The position numbers and the translations under genes were made by a program. The notes beneath the pieces were generated by a model. It was not told where the DNA came from. It worked only from the letters and a program-made list of their open reading frames with translations, and made no database searches. A stretch of 64,000 nt of DNA from Ottelia alismoides (taxonomy: Eukaryota > Streptophyta > Magnoliopsida > Alismatales > Hydrocharitaceae): NCBI GenBank assembly GCA_037367405.1, contig JAZKJV010011618.1:558001-622000 (forward strand). Reading direction: 5' to 3'. The stretch's first letter is position 1; the number at the start of each line of letters is the position of its first letter. This document shows, one piece after another, positions 10,750 through 20,222 of this stretch.

Positions 10750-12170
10750 TCATAGAGAATCTTGATCCAATGAGATTGCCTTGTAATAGTCCTGCAAAAG
10801 ATTAGAACAAAGCTTCTCCAACTTATGTTCTTCAATCCATGAACTATCCTTCAAGCGGCACTCCATCCATCGTACTAGAAAATGTTGAGTAATTCCGTGG
10901 TGTGCTGCCAAGTCACAAACATCCAGGATATCATCAACAACATATGGAGATGAGGGGCGGTTGCAATGGTTGTCAATGAAGAATTCATTGGCAGAATCCA
11001 TGAACTAGCTACATGGATACAAATCAAATATGTTAAATATACGTGAAATACTGAATTCTGATGGCATATCCAAGACATAAGCATTCGGATCAATCTTTCC
11101 GGTGATGTTGAAAGGACCAAATTTCTTTGGGCTTAGTTTATGGTGCGTTCTCTTAGGAAAACACTTTATCTGAAAATGGGCCATAACCAGATCCAGTTGA
11201 ACTCAACTTCCCTCCTGTGAGTATTGACTTGGGTTTAATATTTGATGGAGGTATATTGGAGTTTGGTATGGATTTCTTGGTGGAGATAGTGGATATGATC
11301 AGCCAACTCATCAGCAGTGGTACTTGCCTGCCCGGGTTAAGCTAGAGGAACTCTATCGAAGATGCAAGGAATGAGAAAATTGTAGACACGTTCAAAAGGA
11401 GATTTTCTGGTAGACCGACAAGACAAACTGTTGCACGCAAACTTGGCATGAGGAAGGACAGAGTCCCACTAAGTGGGATGTTCTCCTGTGAGACAGCGAA
11501 GCAAGTTTCCCAAAGATATTTTTACTACTTTTGTTTGGCCATTGGTTTGTGGGTGATATGCAATTCTATATTGTAGATGAGTGCCCAACTTAGACCATAA
11601 GGTCCTCCAAAAATGACATTAGGTCCCAGTGTCCTTGTCAGATGTAAATGAATGCAGTATGCAATGCATACGAGTAACTTCTTTAAAGAAGAGATCAACA
11701 ATATAAGATGCATCAGACGATTCATATGTGGGATAAAACGCGCCATCTTAGAATCGATCAATTACAACAACGCAAAATCCACCTTCCTATGAGTATGAGA
11801 AAGCTAGATAACAAAATTTACAGTGATGTCTTCCCATGGGAATGTGGGAATTGATAGAGGGGTGTACAAGCCGGTATTTTGTTTTTGACCATTGAAACAC
11901 TGGCAAGTTTAGCAACGTTGAATTGCTTGGGCCACATTCTTATTCATACGTGGAAAATAGAATCTCTCGTGAAGGAGGGTTAAGATTTTGTCAATCCCAG
12001 AATGTCCACCGAGACCTCCTCCATGTAATTATAGAATTAGGCTTTCCCATAAGGATGTGGTTGGAATGCACAGTTGTGACCCACGAAAGAGATAACCAAC
12101 TCGGAGGGGATACGAATTTATGAGTTTTGACCTACTCAATGACGTATAGCCCTATAGTCTAGTTGAATCG
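10750..12170 (-). pseudogene. Ty3/gypsy chromovirus integrase and chromodomain remnant
   Basis: Read on the minus strand from about 12050, broken frames follow the order of a chromovirus integrase. First is the HHCC zinc region (GHSGIDKILTLLHERFYFPRM, then a C-x2-C phrase), then PWEDITVNF. The core follows: IPHSFTSDKDTG, FWRTLWSKLGT and IAYHPQTNGQTE (the 'AYHPQTDGQTE' family motif) at about 11540-11570, then CNSLSCRSTRKSPFE. At the C-terminal end, 10750-11001 gives DDILDVCDLAAHHGITQHFLVRW..CRLKDSSWIEEHKL, a chromodomain-like segment of the Reina/CRM-type pattern. Stops and shifts throughout show it is dead. No LTRs could be assigned to it. Confidence 0.75.
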
Positions 12171-12510
12171 CTGTCAAATGAGTCAAGCAATCACGCATTG
12201 GTTTATTGAAGTCTTGATTAGCCTGAGATAACTCCTTGATATGCTCAACTCAAACCCTATGGTATCCACTATGACTAATACAAGCAAGTGGGCTCGACGA
12301 CTCACAGCTTCGACAACTCGATTCTTAATTTCGACCTTGTGTTTCAAATGGAATGTGTATTATTGCAAGAAACTCGCCCACTTTGTATGCATTTTGTTGA
12401 GAGTTTTCTAGGAATGCATATAGCATAGGGACTCATTGTACGACATCTGAGTACCGAGTTTCACTCATTCTAAATTTTTGACCAAATCTAGTGTACCTGA
12501 CCATCCATCT
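12171..12510. other. Unassigned, no gene seen
   Basis: Probably more pol-derived sequence of the chromovirus beyond recognition. Nothing specific was found. Confidence 0.3.
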
Positions 12511-12800
12511 TGTAGTACTCACCGAGACCTTTCAAATGAGTCCAAGAACATTAAAATTAGAATTCGTATGAGGAAGTTACGGGCAAAATACGATCGGGTT
12601 ACGAATTTCAGACCCAGATTCGATTAGAATCCAACCCTATATAAGAAGGGCGTCCAAGTGCTCTGGCTTACCAGACCACTTGCCTGCAAGAACTACGCCA
12701 CCAATGATATTTTCGATGGCCGACCGGAAATCCGAAGATACCATCATGAAGGCCTTGATGTGGGGAGTTACATGGTGGGCGTGAAATCATGCTAAACTTC
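12511..12800. repeat. Diverged direct repeat, unit 1
   Basis: This shares with 13198-13438 the ordered phrases 'gagacctttc', 'caagaa.at..aaa', 'gcaaaatacgatcggg', 'ccacttgcct' and 'gggcgtgaaatcat'. The two units lie about 690 bases apart in the same orientation. They may be fragments of an older LTR. Confidence 0.65.
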
Positions 12801-13197
12801 ATGGAACGCCCGTTCTGAGCGAGCGAGTGTCAGGGGAACACCCCCCAAGGTATGTTTTTTACCCTTTTGCTAATATGTTCGCAAGGTTTTCTCGTCATTG
12901 GGTTTCAAGGGTGTTTTCTACCATAGGTAGGTATTGTTTATCATCATCCATCATGGTTTTGAGAAAAAGGGGACATTTATCGCATCATGTTTTCAGGTTT
13001 CCCACATGATACGTGGCTTGCATGTGAATATTATATATGTTTTCATGATGTGGGCGTCACTAGGAACACAATATTATAGTTGGATAGTCGATCAGAGCAA
13101 GTCTGTGGGACGTCATTAGAGTTGTACGACTAGTATTCCGTGTCTGATCGATCAGTTGGTTTGTAATGATTGATCATGCAAGTTATGTCAATCGATC
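12801..13197. other. Spacer between direct repeats
   Basis: About 400 bases with no gene. Short repeated phrases on 'gatcgatca' occur near 13090-13195. Confidence 0.4.
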
Positions 13198-13438
13198 AAA
13201 GGTATTTTATAGTACTTGTAGAGACCTTTCTAACGAGCTCAAGAATATCGAAATCAGAGTCCGTATGAAGAAGTTACTAGCAAAATACGATCGGGATATG
13301 ACTTTTGGACCCAAATCCGATTAGGGTTTGACACTGTGGGGAGAGGGTCAGGTGGTCTTGTTAACCATACCACTTGCCTCGCCGGAGCTCCGCTTCTCTT
13401 CGTTGGACCTAGGGAGTCGCGTGGCGGGCGTGAAATCA
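13198..13438. repeat. Diverged direct repeat, unit 2
   Basis: Second copy of the 12511-12800 unit. It ends at 'gggcgtgaaatca', exactly where LTR A begins, so element A appears to have inserted within this repeat. Confidence 0.6.
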
Positions 13439-14499
13439 TGATAAACACAAATTATCGAGGGTCTAAATGCGTCGCTGTGGCGACCCACAATAAAATGCGA
13501 TTAATCAACAGTGAACCCACAATCAAATATCAATCAATGAAAAATAAGTGTGGAGTCAAATTTATTTTTAACTCTACATAAAAGATGTATAGGTGCAAGT
13601 ATGTAGAGAGTTCGAACACAGGGAACAAGCAGGGTAGTTCAAGCAAAAATGCTAAAGTGTGTGTGTGATGTGTGGAGTGTCTACACTAAGCAAACAAGCA
13701 AATGAATTTTTGTGGGTTTTTAATTTTTAATTTTTTTTATTATTTAATTTTTAATTTTGTATTTTGATTTTTGATTTTTTTGATTTTTACATTTTATATT
13801 TTATATTTTTTTATTTCTTTTTCAATATTGGAGAATAAAGACAATATAATAAAAGGCAAGCTAAAATATTTATAAAATGGTGCAAAAATATCCAAAAATT
13901 CAGAAATAAAATGTTTTTGGTATTTTTAAGAATTTTTATTGTTTTTGTGATTTTTAGGGATTTTTCAAGGTGTTTTTGGTATTTTTAATTACTGAAATAA
14001 AGCTAAACAGTGGAAAAGAAGCTGACTGTGAGTAAAAGGAGATTTAAAAATACCAACCAGTAGCTAAAAATTTTCACACTATTTTTAAAATAAAAAGAAC
14101 AAAATAAGGAACAAACAGAAGCTGAGTTTGTGATTTTTGGATTTTTCTACTCTTTTATATATTTTTTGAAGTTTTTGAGTGTTTTTAAATTTTTAGTGTT
14201 TTTCTTTTGAGATTTTTAATGATTTTTGGACTGACACTAAAATAGGATAAAATAGACACTAGGTGATTTTTTTGGAATTTTTGGAGGTGTTTTAATATTT
14301 TTTTGGTGTTTTCTAAGCTAGACAGTGCACAAATAGCAAGTTTTTGATTTTTAATAAATATAAAAATAAAGTAAAATCAAAAACTAAATAGATGGCGTCA
14401 AAGTACACGTATCCAGATACTTAAGTCTATTTTTGTGAAATTTTTGGAGTTAAAATGCTAGGTCAAATAATTAGAGCAAACATCCAAACATTAAACAGT

Positions 14500-14970
14500 C
14501 CTGGCAGGGGTATATGTGCAAAATATCAAACGTCCAGGGGCAAACATGCAATTTTCCACAAAAATATACACTGAATATTCAATTTATAGCACTAAATAGC
14601 AATTACAAAAACCGCCTGGGCTTCTTAGAAATTTTCCCACCAGGGCGCGTGACTTGCACGCGCCTGGCTAGGACTAAAATGCAATATATCAAAAACCTAG
14701 GGGTCAACTTGCAAAATAACCAAAAAGTTTACACTTCACGCCACAGTTCTGGACTAAAACGAAATACACAAACGTACGGGGGTTCCTCTGCAAAATGCCC
14801 ACACCTCACGTGTACAGGTCACGTGAGGTGACGTGGCTGAGGACCTAAATGCAAATACTGAAAGTACGGGGGTGTTTATGCAAATATTACAAAACTTTTA
14901 CACTACAGACAAAAGTTTAAATACTAAATATTAAATACAGAAAATGCGAGGGTTGGGATGCAAAATACCC
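14500..14970 (-). repeat. Iterated 'GGGG...TGCAAA' motif array in LTR A
   Basis: About seven degenerate copies of a G-run followed 8-10 bases later by TGCAAA or TGCAAT, for example 'caggggcaaacatgcaat' and 'gggggtgtttatgcaaat'. Equivalent arrays occur in LTRs C, D, F and (reverse complemented) G. Confidence 0.6.
14803..14829. promoter_or_regulatory. Paired G-box inverted repeat, LTR A
   Basis: ACCTCACGTG and its exact reverse complement CACGTGAGGT are separated by 7 bases. CACGTG is the core bound by plant bZIP and bHLH factors. The same arrangement recurs in LTRs C and D, and more loosely in G. Confidence 0.6.
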
Positions 14971-16801
14971 TCGCTCGGGCGCTCCGCAGGTGACGCGTGG
15001 CGCGCATCCAACGGCTGGCGGCGATGGGCGATCCAGCGGCGGGGAGCGGGCCACTTATCCACGTGGCAGCACGAGAACGGCCGATGACGGTTGGCGTCGA
15101 CGTCTGAGATTAGATCTCAGAAAGAGATCTGACGGTGGATGGGCTTGGAGGATCGGACGGTCGTCACGCGAACTGGAGCTGCGGCTCAATCGGACGGTGG
15201 AGAAGCGAGGAGGAAGAACAGGGAAGAAGGCCGGCGGAGGCGGACTTCCCCGACTCCGATCTCGCTCCCCAGGCGATGGATGGGCTCCAAAAATGGAGCT
15301 GCAGGCTCCTGGAAGGTCCTTCTATGGACTGGATGGCTCGGATTCGTCGGAGGAGCGTCGAGGTGCTGGCGCGAAGGCGGCGGAGCTTTGCGCTCCAGAT
15401 ATCTCCGGCGAGGAATCAAAATGGCCCTCCAGGTGCGTTCAAGGGTCTTTGACCTGCAAAAAGTGGTGAAAAGGCACAGGGCAAATTGCCTGGGCCTCGC
15501 GGAGAACCTAATCGATACGCGAGGGAAGGTGATCGTCGGTGGCCGGAGGTGCGCTCCGGCGATGATGCTTGGAGTGGCGAAATACGTGATGGAACTTAGA
15601 ATTTTTTTGGGGTTTTTGAAGCTTAAGCTAACAGGAACTAAATGCAAGAAAGAAATAAGCAGGGGGATGCCCTCGATGGCCGGAGCCAGAGGAGAAAGGG
15701 TACCTCGACGCCGGCTGTTGGCGGAGGTGGTGGAGCTTCCCTCGACTTCGCACGCCTGGGCTGAAGGGCTGGCGATGGAGCTGTCACCTCCACGGAGCTC
15801 AGGAGCACGATGATGGCGCTGAAGGGTGGACCAAGGGGACTCAAATTCAAAAGGAAAGAAGGGGGTCGGTTATATGTGGTTTGACCCGAGGTGACAGGGG
15901 TCCAAAGACCAAGAGGTCTGGAGCAGCTCCTTGATCCATAACCCAATGTAATCACTTGGCGGGCAAGAGGGATGAACGAGGAAGAGGATCTCAGAAGAAA
16001 TCGAGTCGAAAGGATGAAAGCTCGTGCCTCGAAAAAATGGTGAAGATGGGGTCAACAGCGGTTTTGACAAAGGCTACAGGGTGTAGGTCAGACTGTTGAC
16101 CTAGGTCAACAGTCCTGGCCTCCTGGTTGGTCCACGTGGACCAACCAGGAAAAACCCTGGAAAAATATTTTAATAATTCTATTTAAAATACTAAATGGCC
16201 GAATTAGTTAAAAGTTATAAAATAAAAAATGTTTAGAATTTTATGTAGTATTTTATTTTGATTTTTAATTATTTTTATGACTTATATTTTTACAAGTTAC
16301 CTTTTTAACCCTATATGGGTATAATACCTATGTATTTTAGTATTTTATTTTTATTTGGTGTATTTTAATTTCTTTAATTTTGTTTATAGTTTTATAAAAT
16401 TATAAAATACTTTTATAAATATATTTTTATTTTATTTTTCTGATGTATTTTGTATATTAAATAAAATATAAAGGTAGTTTCTATAGGTATATATACAGGT
16501 AATGTACCTATGTATTGATTATATATATACAAGTATTTTTATTTGTATTTTAATTATGTTTTTTTTTCATTCTGATTTACATGCACATAATTATTACAAG
16601 TATTATTTACAACATTATAAAAATATAAAATAAAAATAATAAATAAATAATAAATTGAATATTTTAGTATGTACAAGTATACAATGAGGGTCCAAAACTC
16701 AACTTTCAAACCGTAGCTCCGCCAAATGTGAAACCACCGCCATTGGATAGATTATTTTATTCTATATACAATTAAAGGTGAGTACACTGCATTTGGAGTT
16801 G

Positions 16802-17110
16802 TCAGATGTGAGATATGGGTCTGGGAAGTTGGGATTTTGGATTCTTATTCAGACCATAACTTTTCATCTGTACATTCTTTTTCTGTGAAAACAATTTTGT
16901 ATTTTTCTTTATTAAATTATCTACAACTTTCATGTACAAAGTTTCCTTATTTGATGTATAAAAAGTGGAACCAAAAATAGGTCCCAAAATGAATAAAGAA
17001 TGAATTGAATGTATAGGTATTTTATTGGTATTTCTGACCTTATCTCCCCCTACTTTATTCCTTGTCGACCTATTCATCAAGATGCCTAGGTCTCGGGGGT
17101 TTTGGGTCAT
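16802..17110 (-). CDS. LTR-internal ORF (102 aa), unknown function
   Basis: Minus-strand frame starting ATGACCCAA about 200 bases inside the LTR start. The product is basic and asparagine/lysine-rich, with a STRNKVGGDK phrase near residue 15, a hydrophobic middle part, YTSNKE near residue 55 and a PRPIS end. The frames at the same place in LTR C (27744-28019) and LTR D (41192-41497) align with it over 89 residues without a gap. I count about 42 identities between A and C. In plus-oriented LTR G the equivalent frame is broken by an extra base. No known domain. It could be a real small protein or an AT-rich frame that survived by chance. Confidence 0.35.
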   Translation of the reverse strand: MTQNPRDLGILMNRSTRNKVGGDKVRNTNKIPIHSIHSLFILGPIFGSTFYTSNKETLYMKVVDNLIKKNTKLFSQKKNVQMKSYGLNKNPKSQLPRPISHI

Positions 17111-17307
17111 AAAATATTTACAATATTTTATTCTTTTTCTTTTCTTTATTTATTCTATAATTTTGGCCTTAATTACAGTAATTTATACACTGTCTGGATG
17201 CACATGCATGAATGCTAAGATGCTTGATTTAAGGCTATTTACAGGTATTTGCTAGGGTTTTTGGTGCCAAAATGATAGAATAAAGATGATGAAATGTGGA
17301 TTCATCA

Positions 17308-17343
17308 TCCCCCTATATTTTACCTTTGCTAGTCCCTAGCAAA
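17308..17343 (-). other. Polypurine tract and adjacent hairpin, element A
   Basis: On the sense (minus) strand ATATAGGGGGA directly precedes the LTR's TGATGAATC, as a polypurine tract should. Just inside it, 17325-17343 forms a perfect 8-bp stem (TTTGCTAG / CTAGCAAA) with a 3-base loop. Confidence 0.65.
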
Positions 17344-19250
17344 CACTTATGCAATAAGTGCAAAAAGAAAAGAAAGAAAAGAAAAAGAAGAACTTGGATT
17401 TTATTTGATTGTCAAACTTGTCTTCACAAAATCAAAGTTTGGAGCTTAAGTAGGACCTTTGGAATTTTAGTGCGGGCGGAACCTTAGTGAGAACCGTGTT
17501 TGAAATCCAACAGTCCTTGAGAATCCCAAAACTCTGTCCAAGTCTCCTCAATAGCCAGGTCAGAAATATCTCAATTCATATGCAAACTCTTACGACTATG
17601 AATCTGACTTGTACAGTGTAAGTGATGGTGGCTCTCCCCAACTAGAATGACAAAGAAACTGACTTCTCCAGTACGACGACCCAATGATTCCCCAATCCAG
17701 CAACTCCATCCTCGAGGAGCGGGGTATTCCCTTCTAAGTTCAAGTGGCAACCAGCTCAAGAGGAGGGGTGAAGAGAAGAATGGACGGTAGCCAGTGTAGC
17801 TACCTATCCTTGGATGCAAGACCAGTGTAGTCAAGTCATCCTGCTGCATGCTCACATGATATGACTTTGGAACTCAAGCTTGCTTATTGACTTTGTACTT
17901 GCAGGCTTTTTATTTTTGTACATGCCTGAACACTTTTTTTTTGAATACTATATACAGCAGCATTTACATAAGGAGTTTTTCCTCTTGAGCCAGTAGACTA
18001 TCCCTCTTTTGAAGCTTTATCGCAACCCACAGCCTCCTGTCTTTAGACTTCCTAATCACTGGACGGGTTGGGGTGCACTTCCCTCCCTAGAGGAGGACAA
18101 ATGTTTCCACTTGTGTGCGTCTCATACCGGCAAATCCAATCCCCTCACCACTCCAACTGAGTTGAGCCATGTGAAAGGTGCAGGTGTCCAAGTTAGGTCA
18201 TTATCAACAAGAGTCGTACGTGTGCTCCGAAATACTCTACTTAGGCAGTCAAGAATCCATTGAACCAAGTCCCGTGATCCTCAAAGAATTAAGTCAACTA
18301 GACCTGAAGTACCTCAAACTCAGTTCCTATAAGGTTCCTGTTATTAGGTAGATTATAAGGTCCAATCAAGCTCCAATCTCCGGATTTTACTTAGACTCGT
18401 TCAACTATCAAACTCAATCCGAAAAATGCTCATGCTATGCAATGCGATGCAGAAAATATTTTTGTGATGCAATTTTCAAGGATTTTGAACTTTTTATGGG
18501 TTTTTGAAAATATGATGCATGCATATGCAGATGCATTTTTTGTATTTTTCAAAAAGATTTTTCAAATGTTTTTGGATTTAATTTTTGCAAATGTTTTTGG
18601 GAATTTTTGAAAACAAAAAGATTTTGGCTAAAAAATAGGTGAAAATATGTACACGGGAGTGCTTCTTTATATATACAAGAAGTGGATTTTAAGAATCTAC
18701 AGGGTAAGTGGTCAATTTTATACATATGGATATATATAATGGATTTTGGTATGATGTGTATATTCCTCAAACTCATTTGAAAACAATTTTACACAATTTT
18801 TGAAAACTATAGTCCAAAATAATTTTTACAAACATTTTACACACATTTAAAAATCATTTTGCAAAGGCTTTCAAAACAGTATATATAGGTTTTTCAAAAC
18901 ATTTTTGCAACCATTTTTCAAACCATTTGCAAATCATTTTTCAAACATTTTTATTTCACACAAAGAAAATAAATTTTACAAACCACACATTTTTACAAAG
19001 GTTGAAAACATATAACAAAATATTTTCAAAATAGTTTTCAATAGATGTTCACAAAGATTTTCAAACTATTTTTCAAACATTTTGCAAAAAACATTTCCAC
19101 CTGATTTATTAATCAGTAAATACAAAAAGAATTTGAGGAATAACCACATCTTTTTATTAAGAATTTATAATGAATTTTAAAGAATTTTTAGCCATATTAT
19201 TAAGAAAATACGAAAGTACGAGTTATGGCTAAAGTATATACGTAGTATAT
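17344..19250 (-). other. Long non-coding post-pol region of element A
   Basis: About 1.9 kb with no convincing frame, closely matched in order by 28283-30160 of element CD (for example 'gaatgattccccaatccagca' and 'ttgaagctttatcgcaaccc'). The stretch 18770-19120 is a degenerate array of 'cattttt(c/g)caaa' units. In Athila elements this position may hold an env-like frame. None is visible here. Confidence 0.6.
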
Positions 19251-19260
19251 ACGACCCCCC

Positions 19261-19618
19261 TATACTTAGCTTGAGCTATGTCCTCATAGATCGGAGAGAA
19301 AAGAGAAGACATAACTCGTACTAAGTATAGACAAGCCTAAAGAATAAAGAAATAAATGAATGAATCAATGACTGAGAAGTTGACCGTCCCCCCTATACTT
19401 AGGATCAAATAATCCTAAGTATAGCAGACTGTACACAACGCAGGGAGGGTCAAGGGTGGGAATGAACAGATCGTACTCAGGTTGTCTCCCCCTATACTTA
19501 GGGTAAGATATCCCTAAGTATAGACAAGAAGAGGAGACAACGGAGAGGATCGAAAAGAATAGAAAAACCCGGGGTGCCAACCCCCCTATACTTAGGACAA
19601 AGTACGTCCTAAGTATGG
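19261..19618 (-). repeat. PPT-like hairpin array, element A (4 copies)
   Basis: Four cassettes of a C-run followed by CTATACTTAGG, a short loop and CCTAAGTATAG (plus strand). The best, at 19393-19424, has a perfect 13-bp stem and 6-base loop. The ones at 19492-19523 and 19586-19618 have 12-13 bp stems. On the sense strand each reads as a hairpin ending in a run of Gs, much like the real polypurine tract AAGTATAGGGGG of the related CD element. The copy at 19261-19330 has widely spaced arms. Confidence 0.75.
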
Positions 19619-19796
19619 AAAACTGTCTATAAGGGCGACACCTTTTTGATAGATCAAGAAGATAGAAAAGGAAAAGAAAAAAAGAAGAAAATAAGAAAAT
19701 AAATCAACCGACGACAGAGTGATGTGAACAGATGGATCTGTACAGCGGGAGATAGATTTGATCACCATGTATGAGATGAGAGTCAAAAGACACATC

Positions 19797-20222
19797 TCAT
19801 ACCAGAAGAATGGGGGCAACGTCAATGGTCGGCGGATCATGGTCAAGATATAGTTTCAAGTGTTGACCATTGACGCGGAAGGTAGCGGAAGATGACGGTT
19901 CTGATATGTCGATGCTGCCATTGTCATGTACCTTCCTGACCACATATGGTCCTTTCCACTTGCTCTGCAATTTCCCTGGGAATAATTTCAGCCTGGAATC
20001 AAACAACCATACTCTCTGATCTGGTTCAGACTGTTTATGGCTGATATGCGAATCGTGCCATGTCTTTACTTTCTCTTTGTACTGTAAGCTGTTCGAAAAG
20101 GCTGTATCTCTAAGTTCCTCCAGGGCTGCCAATTCTGCTCTTCTCTGGTCTCCTATACTCTTTGGATCTAGAAGCAACTCAGCAACTGCCCAAAAAGAGT
20201 TGTACTTGATTTCCAATTCATG
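19797..20222 (-). pseudogene. Athila-type integrase, C-terminal fragment
   Basis: About 140 codons open to a proper stop. It begins with HELEIKYNSFWAV, matching the family's 'VELEHKAYWA' region, and continues with LRDTAFSNSLQYKEKVKTWHD. It then has LFDSRLKLFPGKLQSKWKGPYVV, the conserved segment after the integrase core in Athila/Tat elements, and FRVNGQHLKLY near the end. In the intact protein this part supports cDNA integration in the nucleus. The catalytic DDE core and everything upstream are missing because the element is cut at about 20222. The reported frame start is not a real start codon. Confidence 0.85.

Larger units (their letters stand above)
13439..17307 (-). mobile_element. LTR A (3' LTR of element A), 3.9 kb
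   Basis: It starts TGATAAACAC and ends GATTCATCA on the plus strand, so it has TG...CA ends in either reading. Boundaries follow from alignment by eye with LTRs C and D (shared 'acaattaacccacaat'-like start, 'gatgaaatgt.gattcatca' end). Layout on the sense strand: AT-rich U3 with a 102-codon frame (17110-16802), a GC-rich core (about 16150-14970), an iterated TGCAAA array with a paired CACGTG box, then a long T/A-rich tail. Overlapping frames in the GC core on both strands (15139-15813 plus, 15186-15647 minus) have no motif and are best taken as chance. Confidence 0.75.
13439..20222 (-). mobile_element. Element A: Athila-like Ty3/gypsy element, 5' part missing
   Basis: Minus-strand order: (deleted 5' part), integrase C-terminus (20216-19797), non-coding post-pol region with hairpin arrays, polypurine tract (17308-17320), and 3' LTR (17307-13439). 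The integrase tail and overall plan fit the Athila/Tat branch of Ty3/gypsy. At about 20222 it joins the truncated LTR of element B, so gag, protease, RT and the 5' LTR are lost. No env-like frame is seen between pol and the LTR. Confidence 0.75.

Noticed and set aside
15139..15813. 224-codon plus-strand frame in LTR A
   Set aside because: Lies in a GC-rich LTR core where both strands are open. No domain, no start context, and the equivalent cores of other LTRs hold different frames.
17344..19250. env-like gene between pol and the 3' LTR, as in some Athila elements
   Set aside because: No frame with a signal peptide, membrane segment or usable length is present. The region is non-coding in both A and CD.
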